Origin: Prevotella melaninogenica
GTDB lineage: Bacteria > Bacteroidota > Bacteroidia > Bacteroidales > Bacteroidaceae
Assembly (NCBI RefSeq): GCF_018128065.1
Contig: NZ_CP072359.1
Span: 372,001 to 436,000, forward strand
DNA length: 64,000 nt
Reading direction: 5' to 3'
Below are positions 17,955-26,727 of the stretch, in pieces. Numbering within the stretch: position 1 is the stretch's first letter; the number at the start of each line of letters is the position of its first letter. The position numbers were made by a program, and so were the translations under genes. The notes beneath the pieces were generated by a model. It saw only the letters and a program-made list of their open reading frames with translations, did not search any database and was not told the DNA's origin.

Positions 17955-20186
17955 TCAAATAAACAATAATCCCACTTGGAAGACTACGGCACTGACAATC
18001 CACGCTAAAGCCGTTGTGTAACCTGCGGCAAAGAGTGCCCATCCCCAGCTGCCTGACTCACTTTTAATGGCGGCTATCGTAGCAACACAAGGGAAGTAGA
18101 GCAACACAAAGAGTAGGAACGCAAAGGCTGTCAGCGTAGCGATAGGTTCTGCCTCCTCATAACTAACACCGTGCATGGTTGCCACATCCTTTGTTATCAA
18201 CTTATGTAGCCTTGAGTATTTTCCCACCTCACTACTATAACCATTATCATCAGAGAAGCTATCATCACCAGCATAGAGTACACCCATCGTTGAAGCCACA
18301 ATCTCTTTTGCGCCCATACCTGACAACAAGCCTACATCTAACTTCCAACTAAATCCTTGCGGACGGAACACTGGTTCAACGGTCTTACCGATTCGTCCGA
18401 TATAACTTTGTTCCTGTCGTGTCTGATTATCCATCTTCGAATCGTCAGGGAGTGGGAAGTAGCCCAATGCCCAAACGATGATAGAAGCAACGAGGATGAT
18501 ACCTCCCATCTTCTTCAGATACTGCTTACCTTTCTCCCATGTGTGGCGACCTATCGCCTTCCATGTTGGGAAACGATAAGGTGGTAGCTCCATCACAAAT
18601 GGCGTGTCTTCTCCTTTAACAACAAAGGCTGAGAACAGGCGACTCATCACCACTGCCATCACCATACCTATTATATATAAGGAGAGCATGGCAAGCGAAC
18701 GATACTTCAAAGCAAAGAACGAACCCGTAATCATTATATAGATTGGCAGACGAGCCGAACAGCTCATCAACGGAAGTATCAACATTGTTATCAACCTACT
18801 CCGACGACTCTCTATCGTACGTGTTGCCATCACTGCTGGCACATTACAACCGAAACCCATGATGAGTGGGATAAACGACTTTCCATGCAGTCCCATCTTG
18901 TGCATCAGGCGGTCCATAATGAAGGCTGCACGTGACATATAACCGCAATCCTCCATATAGGAGATAAAGAAGTAAAGTATCAATATCTGTGGCAGGAAGA
19001 CTATAACGGCTCCTACTCCACCGATAATACCATCAACAACCATATCTTTTATTGGTCCGGCAGGCATATTCGTAGAAATAAACTCACCCAACCAGCCCAC
19101 ACCAGCCTCTATCCAGTCCATCGGATACTGTCCAATAACGAAGGTTGTCGTGAACATCACCAACAAAATAAGGAAAAAGATTGGGAAGCCTAAATACTTG
19201 TTTGTCAAGATGCGGTCGATGACATGGGTTGTTTGATAAGTATCTTTCTTATCACCTGTCGAGTAATTCGCTTCTTTCAGCGCACCATTAATGAAGCCGT
19301 ATTTAGCATCCATAATCGCTGTTTCGCTGTCGTTGCCTGTCTCTTCCTTTACGCGTGCAGCTGCTGTATCACGATGATTGAATATCTCAGCCGAGTCGCC
19401 CAACGGCTTAATAAGCTCTTCTACATCCTTATCATGCTCTAACAGTTTGATAGCAAGATAACGAGTAGAATAGCGACGGCAGAGTTCAGGATACTTCATC
19501 AAGTGCTCTTGCATCTCTTTGATACCATGCTCTATCTCATGTCCGTGGTTGATATGGACATGACGGAACTTCAACGACTCGTCTTCCTTGCCTTCATAAA
19601 CAGCAATAATCTGGCGAAAGAGTTCCTTCACACCTCTACCCGTGGTGAACACCGTTGGCACCATAGGTACACCAAAGAGTTCAGAAAGTTTCGGTACGTC
19701 GACATGGTCGCCACGTTGTTCTGTCTCATCAAACATATTGAGGGCACAAACCATACGAATGTGCATATCTATCAACTGTGTCGTCAGATAGAGGTTGCGT
19801 TCAAGGTTAGACGAGTCTATCACATTGATAACAACATCTGGCGTATGATCCACCAATTGCTTACGTACATAGAGTTCTTCAGGGCTGTAGGCTGAAAGAC
19901 TATAAGTGCCAGGGAGGTCAACGAGGTTGAATTCGTAACCGTCATACTCGGCATGCCCCACCTTCGCATCTACCGTCACACCCGAATAGTTGCCCACACG
20001 TTCATGAGCACCAGAGGCAAAGTTGAAAAGCGAAGTCTTACCACAATTCGGATTACCAACAAGTGCCACATTGATAGTGCGACCCTTACGACGTGCTGCA
20101 TCTGACAGTACATCGGGCGTTAATTCCTTATCTGTACTGTCAAATGTAGTGGAGTCTGCCGCAACCTTACTGTCTGCTTTCTCCAC
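17955..20186 (-). CDS. feoB: Ferrous iron transporter FeoB (probably expressed as FeoA-FeoB fusion)
   Basis: 743 residues read from GTG 20186. The G domain has G1 GNPNCGKT (44-51), G3 DLPG (90-93) and G4 NMFD (150-153); the membrane part has repeated hydrophobic segments and the two gate-like halves typical of FeoB. It moves Fe2+ across the inner membrane. The GTG has no ribosome-binding site and lies inside feoA; no other usable start precedes G1. The frame is entered from feoA by a -1 shift at the in-phase heptamer A AAA AAG (20192-20186). Fused FeoAB proteins are known in Bacteroidales. Alternatives are a true frameshift mutation or a sequencing error in the seven-base A run. Confidence 0.93.
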   Translation of the reverse strand: MEKADSKVAADSTTFDSTDKELTPDVLSDAARRKGRTINVALVGNPNCGKTSLFNFASGAHERVGNYSGVTVDAKVGHAEYDGYEFNLVDLPGTYSLSAYSPEELYVRKQLVDHTPDVVINVIDSSNLERNLYLTTQLIDMHIRMVCALNMFDETEQRGDHVDVPKLSELFGVPMVPTVFTTGRGVKELFRQIIAVYEGKEDESLKFRHVHINHGHEIEHGIKEMQEHLMKYPELCRRYSTRYLAIKLLEHDKDVEELIKPLGDSAEIFNHRDTAAARVKEETGNDSETAIMDAKYGFINGALKEANYSTGDKKDTYQTTHVIDRILTNKYLGFPIFFLILLVMFTTTFVIGQYPMDWIEAGVGWLGEFISTNMPAGPIKDMVVDGIIGGVGAVIVFLPQILILYFFISYMEDCGYMSRAAFIMDRLMHKMGLHGKSFIPLIMGFGCNVPAVMATRTIESRRSRLITMLILPLMSCSARLPIYIMITGSFFALKYRSLAMLSLYIIGMVMAVVMSRLFSAFVVKGEDTPFVMELPPYRFPTWKAIGRHTWEKGKQYLKKMGGIILVASIIVWALGYFPLPDDSKMDNQTRQEQSYIGRIGKTVEPVFRPQGFSWKLDVGLLSGMGAKEIVASTMGVLYAGDDSFSDDNGYSSEVGKYSRLHKLITKDVATMHGVSYEEAEPIATLTAFAFLLFVLLYFPCVATIAAIKSESGSWGWALFAAGYTTALAWIVSAVVFQVGLLFI

Positions 20187-20434
20187 TTTTTTTCAAGTGC
20201 ACGTGCTTCCGCTTCAGACAACACCTCTATCTGGTCAGCCTCGCTATGGCGAAGACTAACCTCATAGCCCATAATCTTATATTTAACAGGATCCTGCAAG
20301 GGAGCGTTGAGTAACACCTCAACACGCTTACCCTTAATAAATCCCATCTCTATGATTCGTTTCCGAAAGCCACCATGTCCCGATACCTTTACGATAACGC
20401 CACTCTCTCCTGTTTTTAATTTTGATAGCTTCAT
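20120..20434 (-). CDS. feoA: FeoA domain (0-frame product; upstream part of FeoAB)
   Basis: 104 residues in the 0 frame. The SH3-like FeoA domain occupies about residues 1-72 (LSKLKTGESGVIVKVSGHGG, IIEMGFIKGKRVEVLL, YEVSLRHSEADQIEVL), followed by a helix EAEARALEKK. After the A run the 0 frame adds a 21-residue tail (WRKQTVRLRQ...) that resembles nothing and overlaps feoB by 67 bases, which suggests that it is read only when no frameshift occurs. FeoA is a small cytoplasmic partner that modulates FeoB. The transcript probably starts near 20830, giving a leader of about 390 bases filled with repeats. Confidence 0.9.
   Translation of the reverse strand: MKLSKLKTGESGVIVKVSGHGGFRKRIIEMGFIKGKRVEVLLNAPLQDPVKYKIMGYEVSLRHSEADQIEVLSEAEARALEKKWRKQTVRLRQTPLHLTVQIRN
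20149..20192 (-). promoter_or_regulatory. Candidate -1 ribosomal frameshift signal between feoA and feoB
   Basis: Reading feoA codons gaA AAA AAG gives the slippery heptamer A AAA AAG at 20192-20186 in the exact register needed for a -1 shift; slipping places the ribosome in GTG GAG AAA GCA, the feoB frame. Directly downstream GTGGAG (20186-20181) is complementary to CTCCAC (20154-20149), a possible stem with a 26-base loop, although it begins closer to the slip site than is usual. The same heptamer drives the known dnaX frameshift of E. coli. Confidence 0.6.
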
Positions 20435-20439
20435 ATGTG

Positions 20440-20550
20440 TTATAATTCAGAATTCATAATTCAGAATTTATAATTATGATTACTACTATAATTCATAATG
20501 CATAATTCAAAATTCATAATTATGATTACTTCTGTCTGTTGTATTTATTG
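20440..20550. repeat. Dispersed AT-rich repeat block upstream of feoA
   Basis: Two tandem near-copies of TTCATAATTCA(G/A)AATT...AATTATGATTAC (about 20448-20483 and 20490-20529). Same family as the block at 17730-17935; it lies in the presumed feoAB leader. Confidence 0.7.
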
Positions 20551-20553
20551 CTG

Positions 20554-20800
20554 CAAGCAACTCGTCAACATATTAACTTGTCAACCCGTTAACTTAAAGT
20601 TCTTCTGTTACTCTGTCTTCTTCTCAAGCAACTCGTCAACATGTAAACTTGTCAACTCGTTAACTTAAAGTTCTTCTGTTACTTTGTCTTCTTCTCAAGC
20701 AACTCGTCAACATGTAAACTTGTCAACCCGTTAACTTAAAGTTCTTCTGTTACTCTGTCTTCTTCTCAAGCAACTTGTTCACTCGTCTACTTGTTGGTTG
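20554..20800. repeat. Three 71-bp tandem repeats in the feoAB leader
   Basis: The phrase CAAGCAACTCGTCAACAT begins at 20554, 20625 and 20696, and a degenerate fourth start (CAAGCAACTTG) at 20767: an exact 71-base period. Each unit ends in TTAACTTAAAGTTCTTCTGTTAC. The units sit between the likely feoAB promoter and feoA. Confidence 0.85.
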
Positions 20801-20834
20801 GTCAACTTGATAGACTCGCCCACATCTTAACAAA

Positions 20835-20842
20835 CAAAGGTA
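20835..20842 (-). promoter_or_regulatory. Likely -7 box of the feoAB transcript
   Basis: On the minus strand TACCTTTG (20842 to 20835) fits TAnnTTTG and points to feoA. The -33 region is only A/T-rich. No other good box was seen closer to feoA. Confidence 0.45.
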
Positions 20843-21017
20843 ATGAAAAAAAACAGAATAGAAAATGTTTATATAGTAAATACCTAATAATGGGGATAGG
20901 CAACGGCATGAAAAAGGTTATAACAGGTATTTTTCTTCATGTAATAATAAAAATACACTTGCCAGAGGGATGAGGTAATAAAAGCCTCCTTACACAAAGA
21001 GCTACTATTACCAAACC

Positions 21018-21123
21018 TACAAGAATAGTTTTGTTTTAGTTTGCTGTCACTTTTAACATTTTGTGTAATATTCCTGTAAACTAATGAGTTAAATGGTGAT
21101 TGCGGCTGACAGAAGTGACAGCA
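21018..21123 (+). repeat. TGTCA-bounded dispersed repeat, copy 1
   Basis: Contains AAGAATAGTTTTGTTTTAG, then TTGCTGTCACTTTTAACATT and, at the far end, AGAAGTGACAGCAA. Related copies lie at 28420-28639, 37045-37125 and 45929-46156 (the 28 and 45 kb copies inverted relative to this one). No gene is visible in 20843-21752 apart from such repeats. Confidence 0.7.
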
Positions 21124-21344
21124 ACTCTGAAATACAGAGAAGATAAGATGTCTACTATCAATTTATATACAAGGCGTTTATCCTCAAAGTTATTAGGAAT
21201 CTGTACGCTATGCCTCTGTCGCTCTTTGTTTCATTGTCCTCTCCGTACCATTTCCTTATCTCCGTTCCCTCCGTTTCACCGTGTGACTTATTATATAAGT
21301 TTGTAAATAAAATTCACAACCTTGAAAATTAACGAGTATCTTTT

Positions 21345-21440
21345 AGACTTGAATTAACGCCCTTTTGGCTTGCAAAAGATGCTTTTTGAGAGCCTTAGTA
21401 ACGCCCTTTTGAAGTCCAATCAAGCACCTTTTACTTCCCT
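21345..21440 (-). repeat. GGGCGTTA-type dispersed repeat, copy 1
   Basis: AATTAACGCCCTTTTGGCTTGCAAAAG followed by TTAGTAACGCCCTTTTGAAG. The complementary arrangement recurs at 54295-54385 and 60450-60565. Confidence 0.7.
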
Positions 21441-21752
21441 GTTTTGTAACTTATTGATTATTATAGAGTTGTGAAGGTATCGAGAAATACTGTTTTTTGT
21501 GTGAAAAGAGGTGTTTTACGAGGTTGGTTTGTAAATATATTTCTAAGTCTGCAAACGGTAAACGCAATCTTTATTATCTCTTTAAAAATGAATACTAACT
21601 CATTCTATGTAAATGATTCTTCGGTTTTTGCAAATGTAAGGATAAAAAAGTTGCATAAATAATCGTTGTAAGTCAATACCACATATATGGCATTTTTCGT
21701 CGCTTTCGACATTTTTTTGGTGCATTGTTAGGATAGAATGAGAATTTATCCC

Positions 21753-21760
21753 TATCTTTG
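21753..21760 (+). promoter_or_regulatory. -7 box of the doxX-like gene
   Basis: TATCTTTG fits TAnnTTTG; the leader to the ATG at 21875 is about 110 bases. The -33 box is not clear. Confidence 0.5.
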
Positions 21761-21874
21761 TAATGAATTAAAGATATGACCGCAGTGCTATTCTCCACAT
21801 AGCTACGCTTATATAATAAGGTAGGGCGACATGGCACCGTAGGTAAAACGTATAAATATAAAAGATTGTAAGAT

Positions 21875-22306
21875 ATGAAATGTTTAGAATTACTATTCCC
21901 AAAAGCTGAGAGTACAAAGACATCACTTATTTTATTGGCATCACGCCTTGTGTTCGGATTGACATTTGCGAGCCACGGACTCGACAAGTTACAGCACTTC
22001 TCAGAAACAGCTACACACTTCCCTGCACCCTTCGGAATGAGTGGTGAGGTGGCAGTAGGATTGAGTATTTTCGGTGAGTTAGTATGCGGTTTGGCATTCG
22101 TTTTTGGTTTCCTCACACGTTTAGCACTCTTGCCAATGATTTTCACCATGATAGTTGCCTTCACAACTGTCCATGGCGGTTCTGTTAGCAATGGTGAGTT
22201 AGCCTTCCTTTACCTTGTCATCTTCGTTCTCTCATGGTTCGCTGGTGCTGGCAAGTTCTCTGTTGATGGCATCATCAGAAGCAAGATAAGTCGAGGTAAT
22301 TCATAA
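21875..22306 (+). CDS. DoxX-family membrane protein
   Basis: 143 residues with four hydrophobic segments (about 18-35, 55-75, 78-98, 108-126). The start LILLASRLVFGLTFASHGLDKL followed by AVGLSIFGELVCGLAFVFGFLTRLA is the standard DoxX pattern. Such proteins sit in the inner membrane and have been linked to quinone or thiosulfate redox chemistry in other bacteria; the role here is unknown. It stands alone behind its own promoter, with an AT-rich repeat block starting at its stop codon. Confidence 0.85.
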   Translation: MKCLELLFPKAESTKTSLILLASRLVFGLTFASHGLDKLQHFSETATHFPAPFGMSGEVAVGLSIFGELVCGLAFVFGFLTRLALLPMIFTMIVAFTTVHGGSVSNGELAFLYLVIFVLSWFAGAGKFSVDGIIRSKISRGNS

Positions 22307-22375
22307 TTCACAATTCATAATTATGATTACTACTATAATTCATAATTCAAAATTCATAATTATGATAACCGATAT
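22303..22375. repeat. Dispersed AT-rich repeat block after the doxX-like gene
   Basis: Two near-copies of TTCATAATTCA(C/A)AATTCATAATTATGATTAC, beginning directly at the stop codon of the doxX-like gene. Same family as 17730-17935. Confidence 0.7.
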
Positions 22376-22483
22376 TAAGTGTGGTTTATCGCTACAAGTA
22401 ACGTGAGACTCGACAATAGCTAATAAGCGACTACGAATTAAGCGAATGATACGAAATCTTTTGTAATAAGGATTCGCATAATT

Positions 22484-24084
22484 CCTCAATTCCGCAGCAT
22501 TATTCCTTGTGAGAAAATTTTATATGTTGAGATGTCTTTTTGGGCTCTATATGTTGATATGAGGTGCTTCGGTGTTTCTTGGGGCTTTTCTAAGCATAAA
22601 ATCCCCCACCCAAACCAATGGGGAATATGAAAACCACAAAGAAATACTGTTTATTCAAGGAATACTTCAGAGTAGTAGGTTTTATTTGTATACAGGTTCA
22701 GAACGTTCTGCCTTCCCATTCTCACCCATTTTGCCAGCACGCTGACAAAATGCAGGATAAAGGCTTTCAGTCTGCTTGTCTTCTTCAGCGGCTTGACCTT
22801 TTCGCTGATATGACGGACGAGATAGAGATAGAAGTTCTTCAGCATGGCGGTAACCATCATGAAAACCATGTTCTCAGCCATAAAGGAAAATGGCAGATGT
22901 GACCATCCAAAGTCATTGTTCTGTATGTCAAAGTTCTTTTCGCTTGCTCCACGTTCATTATAAAATGTAATGATGTCTTTCTCAGTAGATGTCCAGTTAT
23001 TGGTGAGGATACAGCAGTATGTGTATATTACTCCGAACATATCCGTCTGCTCCCTGCCATCCTTGTCTTTCAAAAGACTACGCTGTACGACAAGCCTGTA
23101 TGACTTTCCTTCGATGAGGTCGTCCATGCTGATGGATGTGACATCGCATCTCTCATAACCAACTTCAATGCTCTTCCATTCTTTCAGCTGGTGGAAGTCC
23201 TCGCATCGGCTGCCACAGTTGGCAGCACGTATATAGAACGTGTTGCAGCGCTGCTCTACGGTTTGGATGATTTCCTTTGAGAACGACCCGCAGTCAGCAC
23301 GGAAACGCTCTATTACCACACCAAGTTCTGAGGTCACACGGTCCATAATGCGACGGAGCGTGTCTTCTTGATGGAATCTCACATTGGTGTTTCCGTCACG
23401 ATTCTCACCTCCGACTATGATTCCCCCAATGGAAGCCCAACCAGGGAAATAGCCAAAATCCTGCTTGTAAGAATACTTTGCATCGAACTTGTGGGCTGGA
23501 ATAAACTGGTGGTCAAAGTCTAAGTCAACATGGCTACCCACCTTTATAAGCCCCATTCTCCGTATCATTCGTAAAAGTAAGGTATTCAACTTTTCTGCCG
23601 TGTTGAAACTATACGACTTGTCGGAGGTCTCACTCTTATAGACAATATTTTTCTCGGCAAGCTCCTTTAGTCCGCGCCCCACGGTGTCGGCACCGGGTAA
23701 TAGCGTATTAGGTCTCTGCTTGAACTGCCCAATAAGCACATTGATGTCCTCAAGGCATTCTCCACCACAAAGGTAGCTGAAGAAGAGAGAGCCGAAAATA
23801 CTTCCATGGCTGAATGCTTTGCCACTACTTCCACGTTTGCCCAAGACAGATTCTGTAAGTTTTTCAAAGCCCAACTTTGAGAAAACGTCCATAATATGAT
23901 AAATTCCTCCGAAAGAAGTGAGATTCTCGTTTTTAATTGCTACCTTTGTCATGTCAGATTTTTGCTTGTTTATTATTTTGATAGCACCAAGATAGGTGAA
24001 ATTTCTGACATATCCAAGTGTTTTGAGAACTTTGTTTCTCAGACACTTGGAGTTCTTACAAGAATTTATGCTGCGGAATTAAGG
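22484..24084 (-). mobile_element. IS1380-family insertion sequence with target duplication
   Basis: 1601 bases. Terminal inverted repeats are CCTCAATTCCGCAGCAT (22484-22500) and the complement of CCTTAATTCCGCAGCAT (24068-24084). The 5-base TAATT is found directly outside both ends (22479-22483 and 24085-24089) and is the target duplication. One intact transposase is inside. Confidence 0.92.
22651..23952 (-). CDS. IS1380-family transposase
   Basis: 433 residues, intact. The family pattern is visible: GGECLEDINVLI near the N terminus, DLDFDHQFIP with the first catalytic Asp, RADCGSFSKEII with the second, and the C-terminal YNERGASEKNFDIQNNDFGW carrying the Glu. It is transcribed leftward and opens 132 bases inside the right end of the element. 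Confidence 0.92.
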   Translation of the reverse strand: MTKVAIKNENLTSFGGIYHIMDVFSKLGFEKLTESVLGKRGSSGKAFSHGSIFGSLFFSYLCGGECLEDINVLIGQFKQRPNTLLPGADTVGRGLKELAEKNIVYKSETSDKSYSFNTAEKLNTLLLRMIRRMGLIKVGSHVDLDFDHQFIPAHKFDAKYSYKQDFGYFPGWASIGGIIVGGENRDGNTNVRFHQEDTLRRIMDRVTSELGVVIERFRADCGSFSKEIIQTVEQRCNTFYIRAANCGSRCEDFHQLKEWKSIEVGYERCDVTSISMDDLIEGKSYRLVVQRSLLKDKDGREQTDMFGVIYTYCCILTNNWTSTEKDIITFYNERGASEKNFDIQNNDFGWSHLPFSFMAENMVFMMVTAMLKNFYLYLVRHISEKVKPLKKTSRLKAFILHFVSVLAKWVRMGRQNVLNLYTNKTYYSEVFLE

Positions 24085-24139
24085 TAATTAGCAAAATTCG
24101 TAGTCGGTAAAAGTGAGATAGAGTGCTAAAGCACATATC

Positions 24140-24215
24140 ATAAAGTTCAAAGTTCAAATCTCAAAATTCAAAGTTAATAATGGTAATCATAATTATGAAT
24201 TTTGAATTATGAATT
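24140..24215 (-). repeat. Dispersed AT-rich repeat block
   Basis: AAAGTTCAAAGTTCAAATCTC followed by GGTAATCATAATTATGAATT, the inverse orientation of the block family at 17730. It ends at the stop codon of the symporter gene. Confidence 0.65.
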
Positions 24216-24220
24216 CTGAA

Positions 24221-25645
24221 TTACCAACATTCAATATCTTTTTCAATATCAGGCATTGACTCTCGTTTGAAGATAGGACTCTTCACACCTGCCCACTTCT
24301 GTTGACGGTAATCGTCAAGCAGACGGAAAGCATATTTGCCAAGCGTTAAGATGGCGACAAGGTTGCAGATGGTGATGAGTGCCATAAAGAAATCGCCAAT
24401 ACTCCATACAAGGTCGAGACTGGCAATGGCTCCAAACATCACCATTACACCGCCTGTTATTACACGTAACATGAAGATAGCCGAAGGACGTTGCGTAAGA
24501 AAACGTACGTTTGCCTCACCATAATAATAGTTGCCAATAATACTACTGAAAGCAAAGAAGAAAATAGCTATGGCAATAAATATCGGTCCGGCAGCACCGA
24601 TTTCGCTCTCCAAGGCAATCTGCGTAAGCTGAATTCCCGACTCAGAATTGTTGACATAAAGCCCACTGATGATAATGATAAATGCCGTACAGCTACAAAC
24701 AAGGAGTGTATCAGTGAATACTCCGAGGGACTGAATAAGTCCTTGTTTGACAGGGTGAGTGGTTGATGCTGTCGCAGCAATGTTAGGAGCAGAGCCTTCA
24801 CCCGCCTCATTGCTAAACAGTCCACGCTTGATACCATTCATCATCGTAGCACCTAATCCGCCACCAGCTATCTGTTCAATACCAAAAGCATTCTCAATAA
24901 TAAGGCGGAAGACGTGTGGAATGAGCTGAATATTCATTATAATTATCACTAAAGCAAGGAGGACATAACCCACTGCCATCAGCGGAACGAGTACGCTACT
25001 GACCTTGGCAATACGCTGAATACCACCAAAAACAATTGCTAAAGAGAGAATAGCGAGAGCAAAGCCCATCCATGTTGGATCTATAGAAAATGCCTTTTGC
25101 ATTGCACCACAAATCGTGTTACTCTGTATGGAAATATAAGCCATACAGAAAGTTATCGTAATCAGTACGGCAAAAAGTTTCGACATCCACTTACAATGCA
25201 TTCCATGCAGAATGTAATAGGCTGGTCCGCCAATGAACGAATCAGCATGGCGACGCTTGTAAAGCTGGGCAAGTGTAGACTCGATGAAGGCTGTCGCAGA
25301 GCCTAAGAGAGCAATAACCCACATCCAAAAGACAGCACCGGGACCGCCGATAGCTATGGCACTTGCCACACCAGCAAGGTTTCCTGTTCCGACGCGTGAG
25401 GCAATAGAAACGGCAAAAGCTTGAAAAGATGATACATGTTTCTCGCCCTTATCATGCGTTCCTGTCGACTCACCTAATAGGCGAACCATCTCTCCAACCA
25501 TGCGAAACTGCACAAAGCGCGTCCGCCATGTAAACCACAAAGCACAAATAACGAGCCCAGCTACGAGGATATATGTCCATGTAAAATAATTAACAGATAC
25601 TATGGTTTGATTTAACCATCCGTCTGCAGAAAACAATTCTATCAT
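24221..25645 (-). CDS. Sodium:amino-acid symporter (AGCS/AlsT family)
   Basis: 474 residues, about 10-11 hydrophobic segments. Family marks include GVASAIAIGGPGAVFWMWVIALLGSA, the GGPAYYI motif and LFSNEAGEGSAPNIAATA. It should import alanine, glycine or a related amino acid with Na+ across the inner membrane. Single gene; a -7 box (TATTTTTG, 25678 to 25671 on the minus strand) lies 25 bases upstream. It is divergent from the yitT-like gene. Confidence 0.9.
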   Translation of the reverse strand: MIELFSADGWLNQTIVSVNYFTWTYILVAGLVICALWFTWRTRFVQFRMVGEMVRLLGESTGTHDKGEKHVSSFQAFAVSIASRVGTGNLAGVASAIAIGGPGAVFWMWVIALLGSATAFIESTLAQLYKRRHADSFIGGPAYYILHGMHCKWMSKLFAVLITITFCMAYISIQSNTICGAMQKAFSIDPTWMGFALAILSLAIVFGGIQRIAKVSSVLVPLMAVGYVLLALVIIIMNIQLIPHVFRLIIENAFGIEQIAGGGLGATMMNGIKRGLFSNEAGEGSAPNIAATASTTHPVKQGLIQSLGVFTDTLLVCSCTAFIIIISGLYVNNSESGIQLTQIALESEIGAAGPIFIAIAIFFFAFSSIIGNYYYGEANVRFLTQRPSAIFMLRVITGGVMVMFGAIASLDLVWSIGDFFMALITICNLVAILTLGKYAFRLLDDYRQQKWAGVKSPIFKRESMPDIEKDIECW

Positions 25646-25670
25646 TTAATATAAGGTTAAATATTACTCG

Positions 25671-25678
25671 CAAAAATA
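25671..25678 (-). promoter_or_regulatory. -7 box of the AGCS symporter gene
   Basis: TATTTTTG on the minus strand, 25 bases before the ATG. The -33 position lacks a clear TTTG. Confidence 0.45.
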
Positions 25679-25731
25679 ATAAAAACATCTGGAAGATATA
25701 AGTTTTGTGTGCAAAAAATTCAGCTATTCAC

Positions 25732-25761
25732 TTGACATTCATAATTATTTCACTAACTTTG
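25732..25761 (+). promoter_or_regulatory. Promoter of the yitT-like/mnmA transcript
   Basis: TTG (25732-25734) and TAACTTTG (25754-25761) are 19 bases apart, a good Bacteroidales promoter. Several ATG/TTG codons follow in other frames before the chosen ATG at 25788. Confidence 0.7.
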
Positions 25762-25787
25762 CACAATGCTAATGGTTGACAAACACA

Positions 25788-26705
25788 ATGGTAAGAAAAA
25801 GAAAAAACAAGTTTAGAGATATCCGCGAATTTCTGATGATTGCATTAGCTATGATCATCGGTAGTTTCGGTTGGTGTGCATTCTTATTACCACATCATAT
25901 CACCATCGGTGGTATTGCTGGTATCGCATCTGTCGTTCAGTGGGGTTTTAATATCCCCGTACAGTATACTTACCTTATTATCAACGGTATATTACTCTTT
26001 GTCGCATTAAAGATATTGGGTTGGAAGTTCTGTGTCAGAACTATTTTTGCCGTATTGGTGTTTGCCTTTTCAACATCGGTACTACGTGGAGTCTTCGCTG
26101 AACATCCGCTATTTTCCGATGAGCCATTCCTCGCCTGTGTGGTAGGTGGTGTGCTGTTAGGTGTCGGAGTCAGCATTGCTTTGCAATATAATGCCAGTTC
26201 GGGCGGTTCGGATGTCATAGCAGCAATGATTCACAAGTATCGTGATGTGTCGCTCGGACGTGTTATTCTTGCTTGCGACCTTTGCATCATCACCTCCAGT
26301 TATCTGGTCTTGATGAATTGGGAAAAGGTTATCTATGGTTATATTGTCCTCTTCGTAATGACCTATGTGGTGGATTACCTTATTAATGGTATGCGCGGTT
26401 CGGTGCAGTTCTTTGTAATCTCTGAACACTGGGGAGAGATTGGTTCTGCTATTAACAATGATGTTGACCGTGGCTGTACGGTGATTGAAGCACGCGGATT
26501 CTATACAGGTAAGAAGGTGGGAATGCTCTTCGTCATCGCACGTCGTTCTGAAGCGCACTCTATCTATCAGGTTATTGACGAAATAGACCCTAACGCCTTT
26601 GTTTCACAGGGTGCCGTGAATGGTGTCTATGGCATGGGATTCGATAGAATGAAGGTGGCACACAAGAAGAAAGTTGCTGACGAGAAAGTCAGAACAAAAG
26701 AATAA
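25788..26705 (+). CDS. YitT-family membrane protein (DUF2179)
   Basis: 305 residues from ATG 25788, preferred to an in-frame TTG at 25776. Five or so membrane segments fill residues 12-180 (GSFGWCAFLLPHHITIGGIAG, YTYLIINGILLF, GSDVIAAMIHKY), then a cytoplasmic C-terminal DUF2179 domain (FFVISEHWGEIGSAINNDVDRGCT, AIDEIDPNAFVS-like ending). Such proteins are widespread inner-membrane proteins of unclear transport role. mnmA follows 22 bases later, so the two are probably cotranscribed. Confidence 0.88.
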   Translation: MVRKRKNKFRDIREFLMIALAMIIGSFGWCAFLLPHHITIGGIAGIASVVQWGFNIPVQYTYLIINGILLFVALKILGWKFCVRTIFAVLVFAFSTSVLRGVFAEHPLFSDEPFLACVVGGVLLGVGVSIALQYNASSGGSDVIAAMIHKYRDVSLGRVILACDLCIITSSYLVLMNWEKVIYGYIVLFVMTYVVDYLINGMRGSVQFFVISEHWGEIGSAINNDVDRGCTVIEARGFYTGKKVGMLFVIARRSEAHSIYQVIDEIDPNAFVSQGAVNGVYGMGFDRMKVAHKKKVADEKVRTKE

Positions 26706-26727
26706 GAAAGAAGGAAAGGTTGTAAAG

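Larger units (their letters stand above)
22430..24110. other. Palindromic site split by the IS1380 element
   Basis: Removing the IS and one TAATT rejoins CGACTACGAATTAAGCGAAT on the left (about 22430-22449) with GATTCGCATAATT and AAAATTCGTAGTCG (to about 24107) on the right. These arms are complementary, so the insertion hit a hairpin-forming intergenic sequence. Confidence 0.7.

Noticed and set aside
20184-20186. GTG as an ordinary independent start of feoB
   Set aside because: No ribosome-binding site and a position deep inside feoA; the in-phase slippery heptamer explains the frame better, though this remains unproven.
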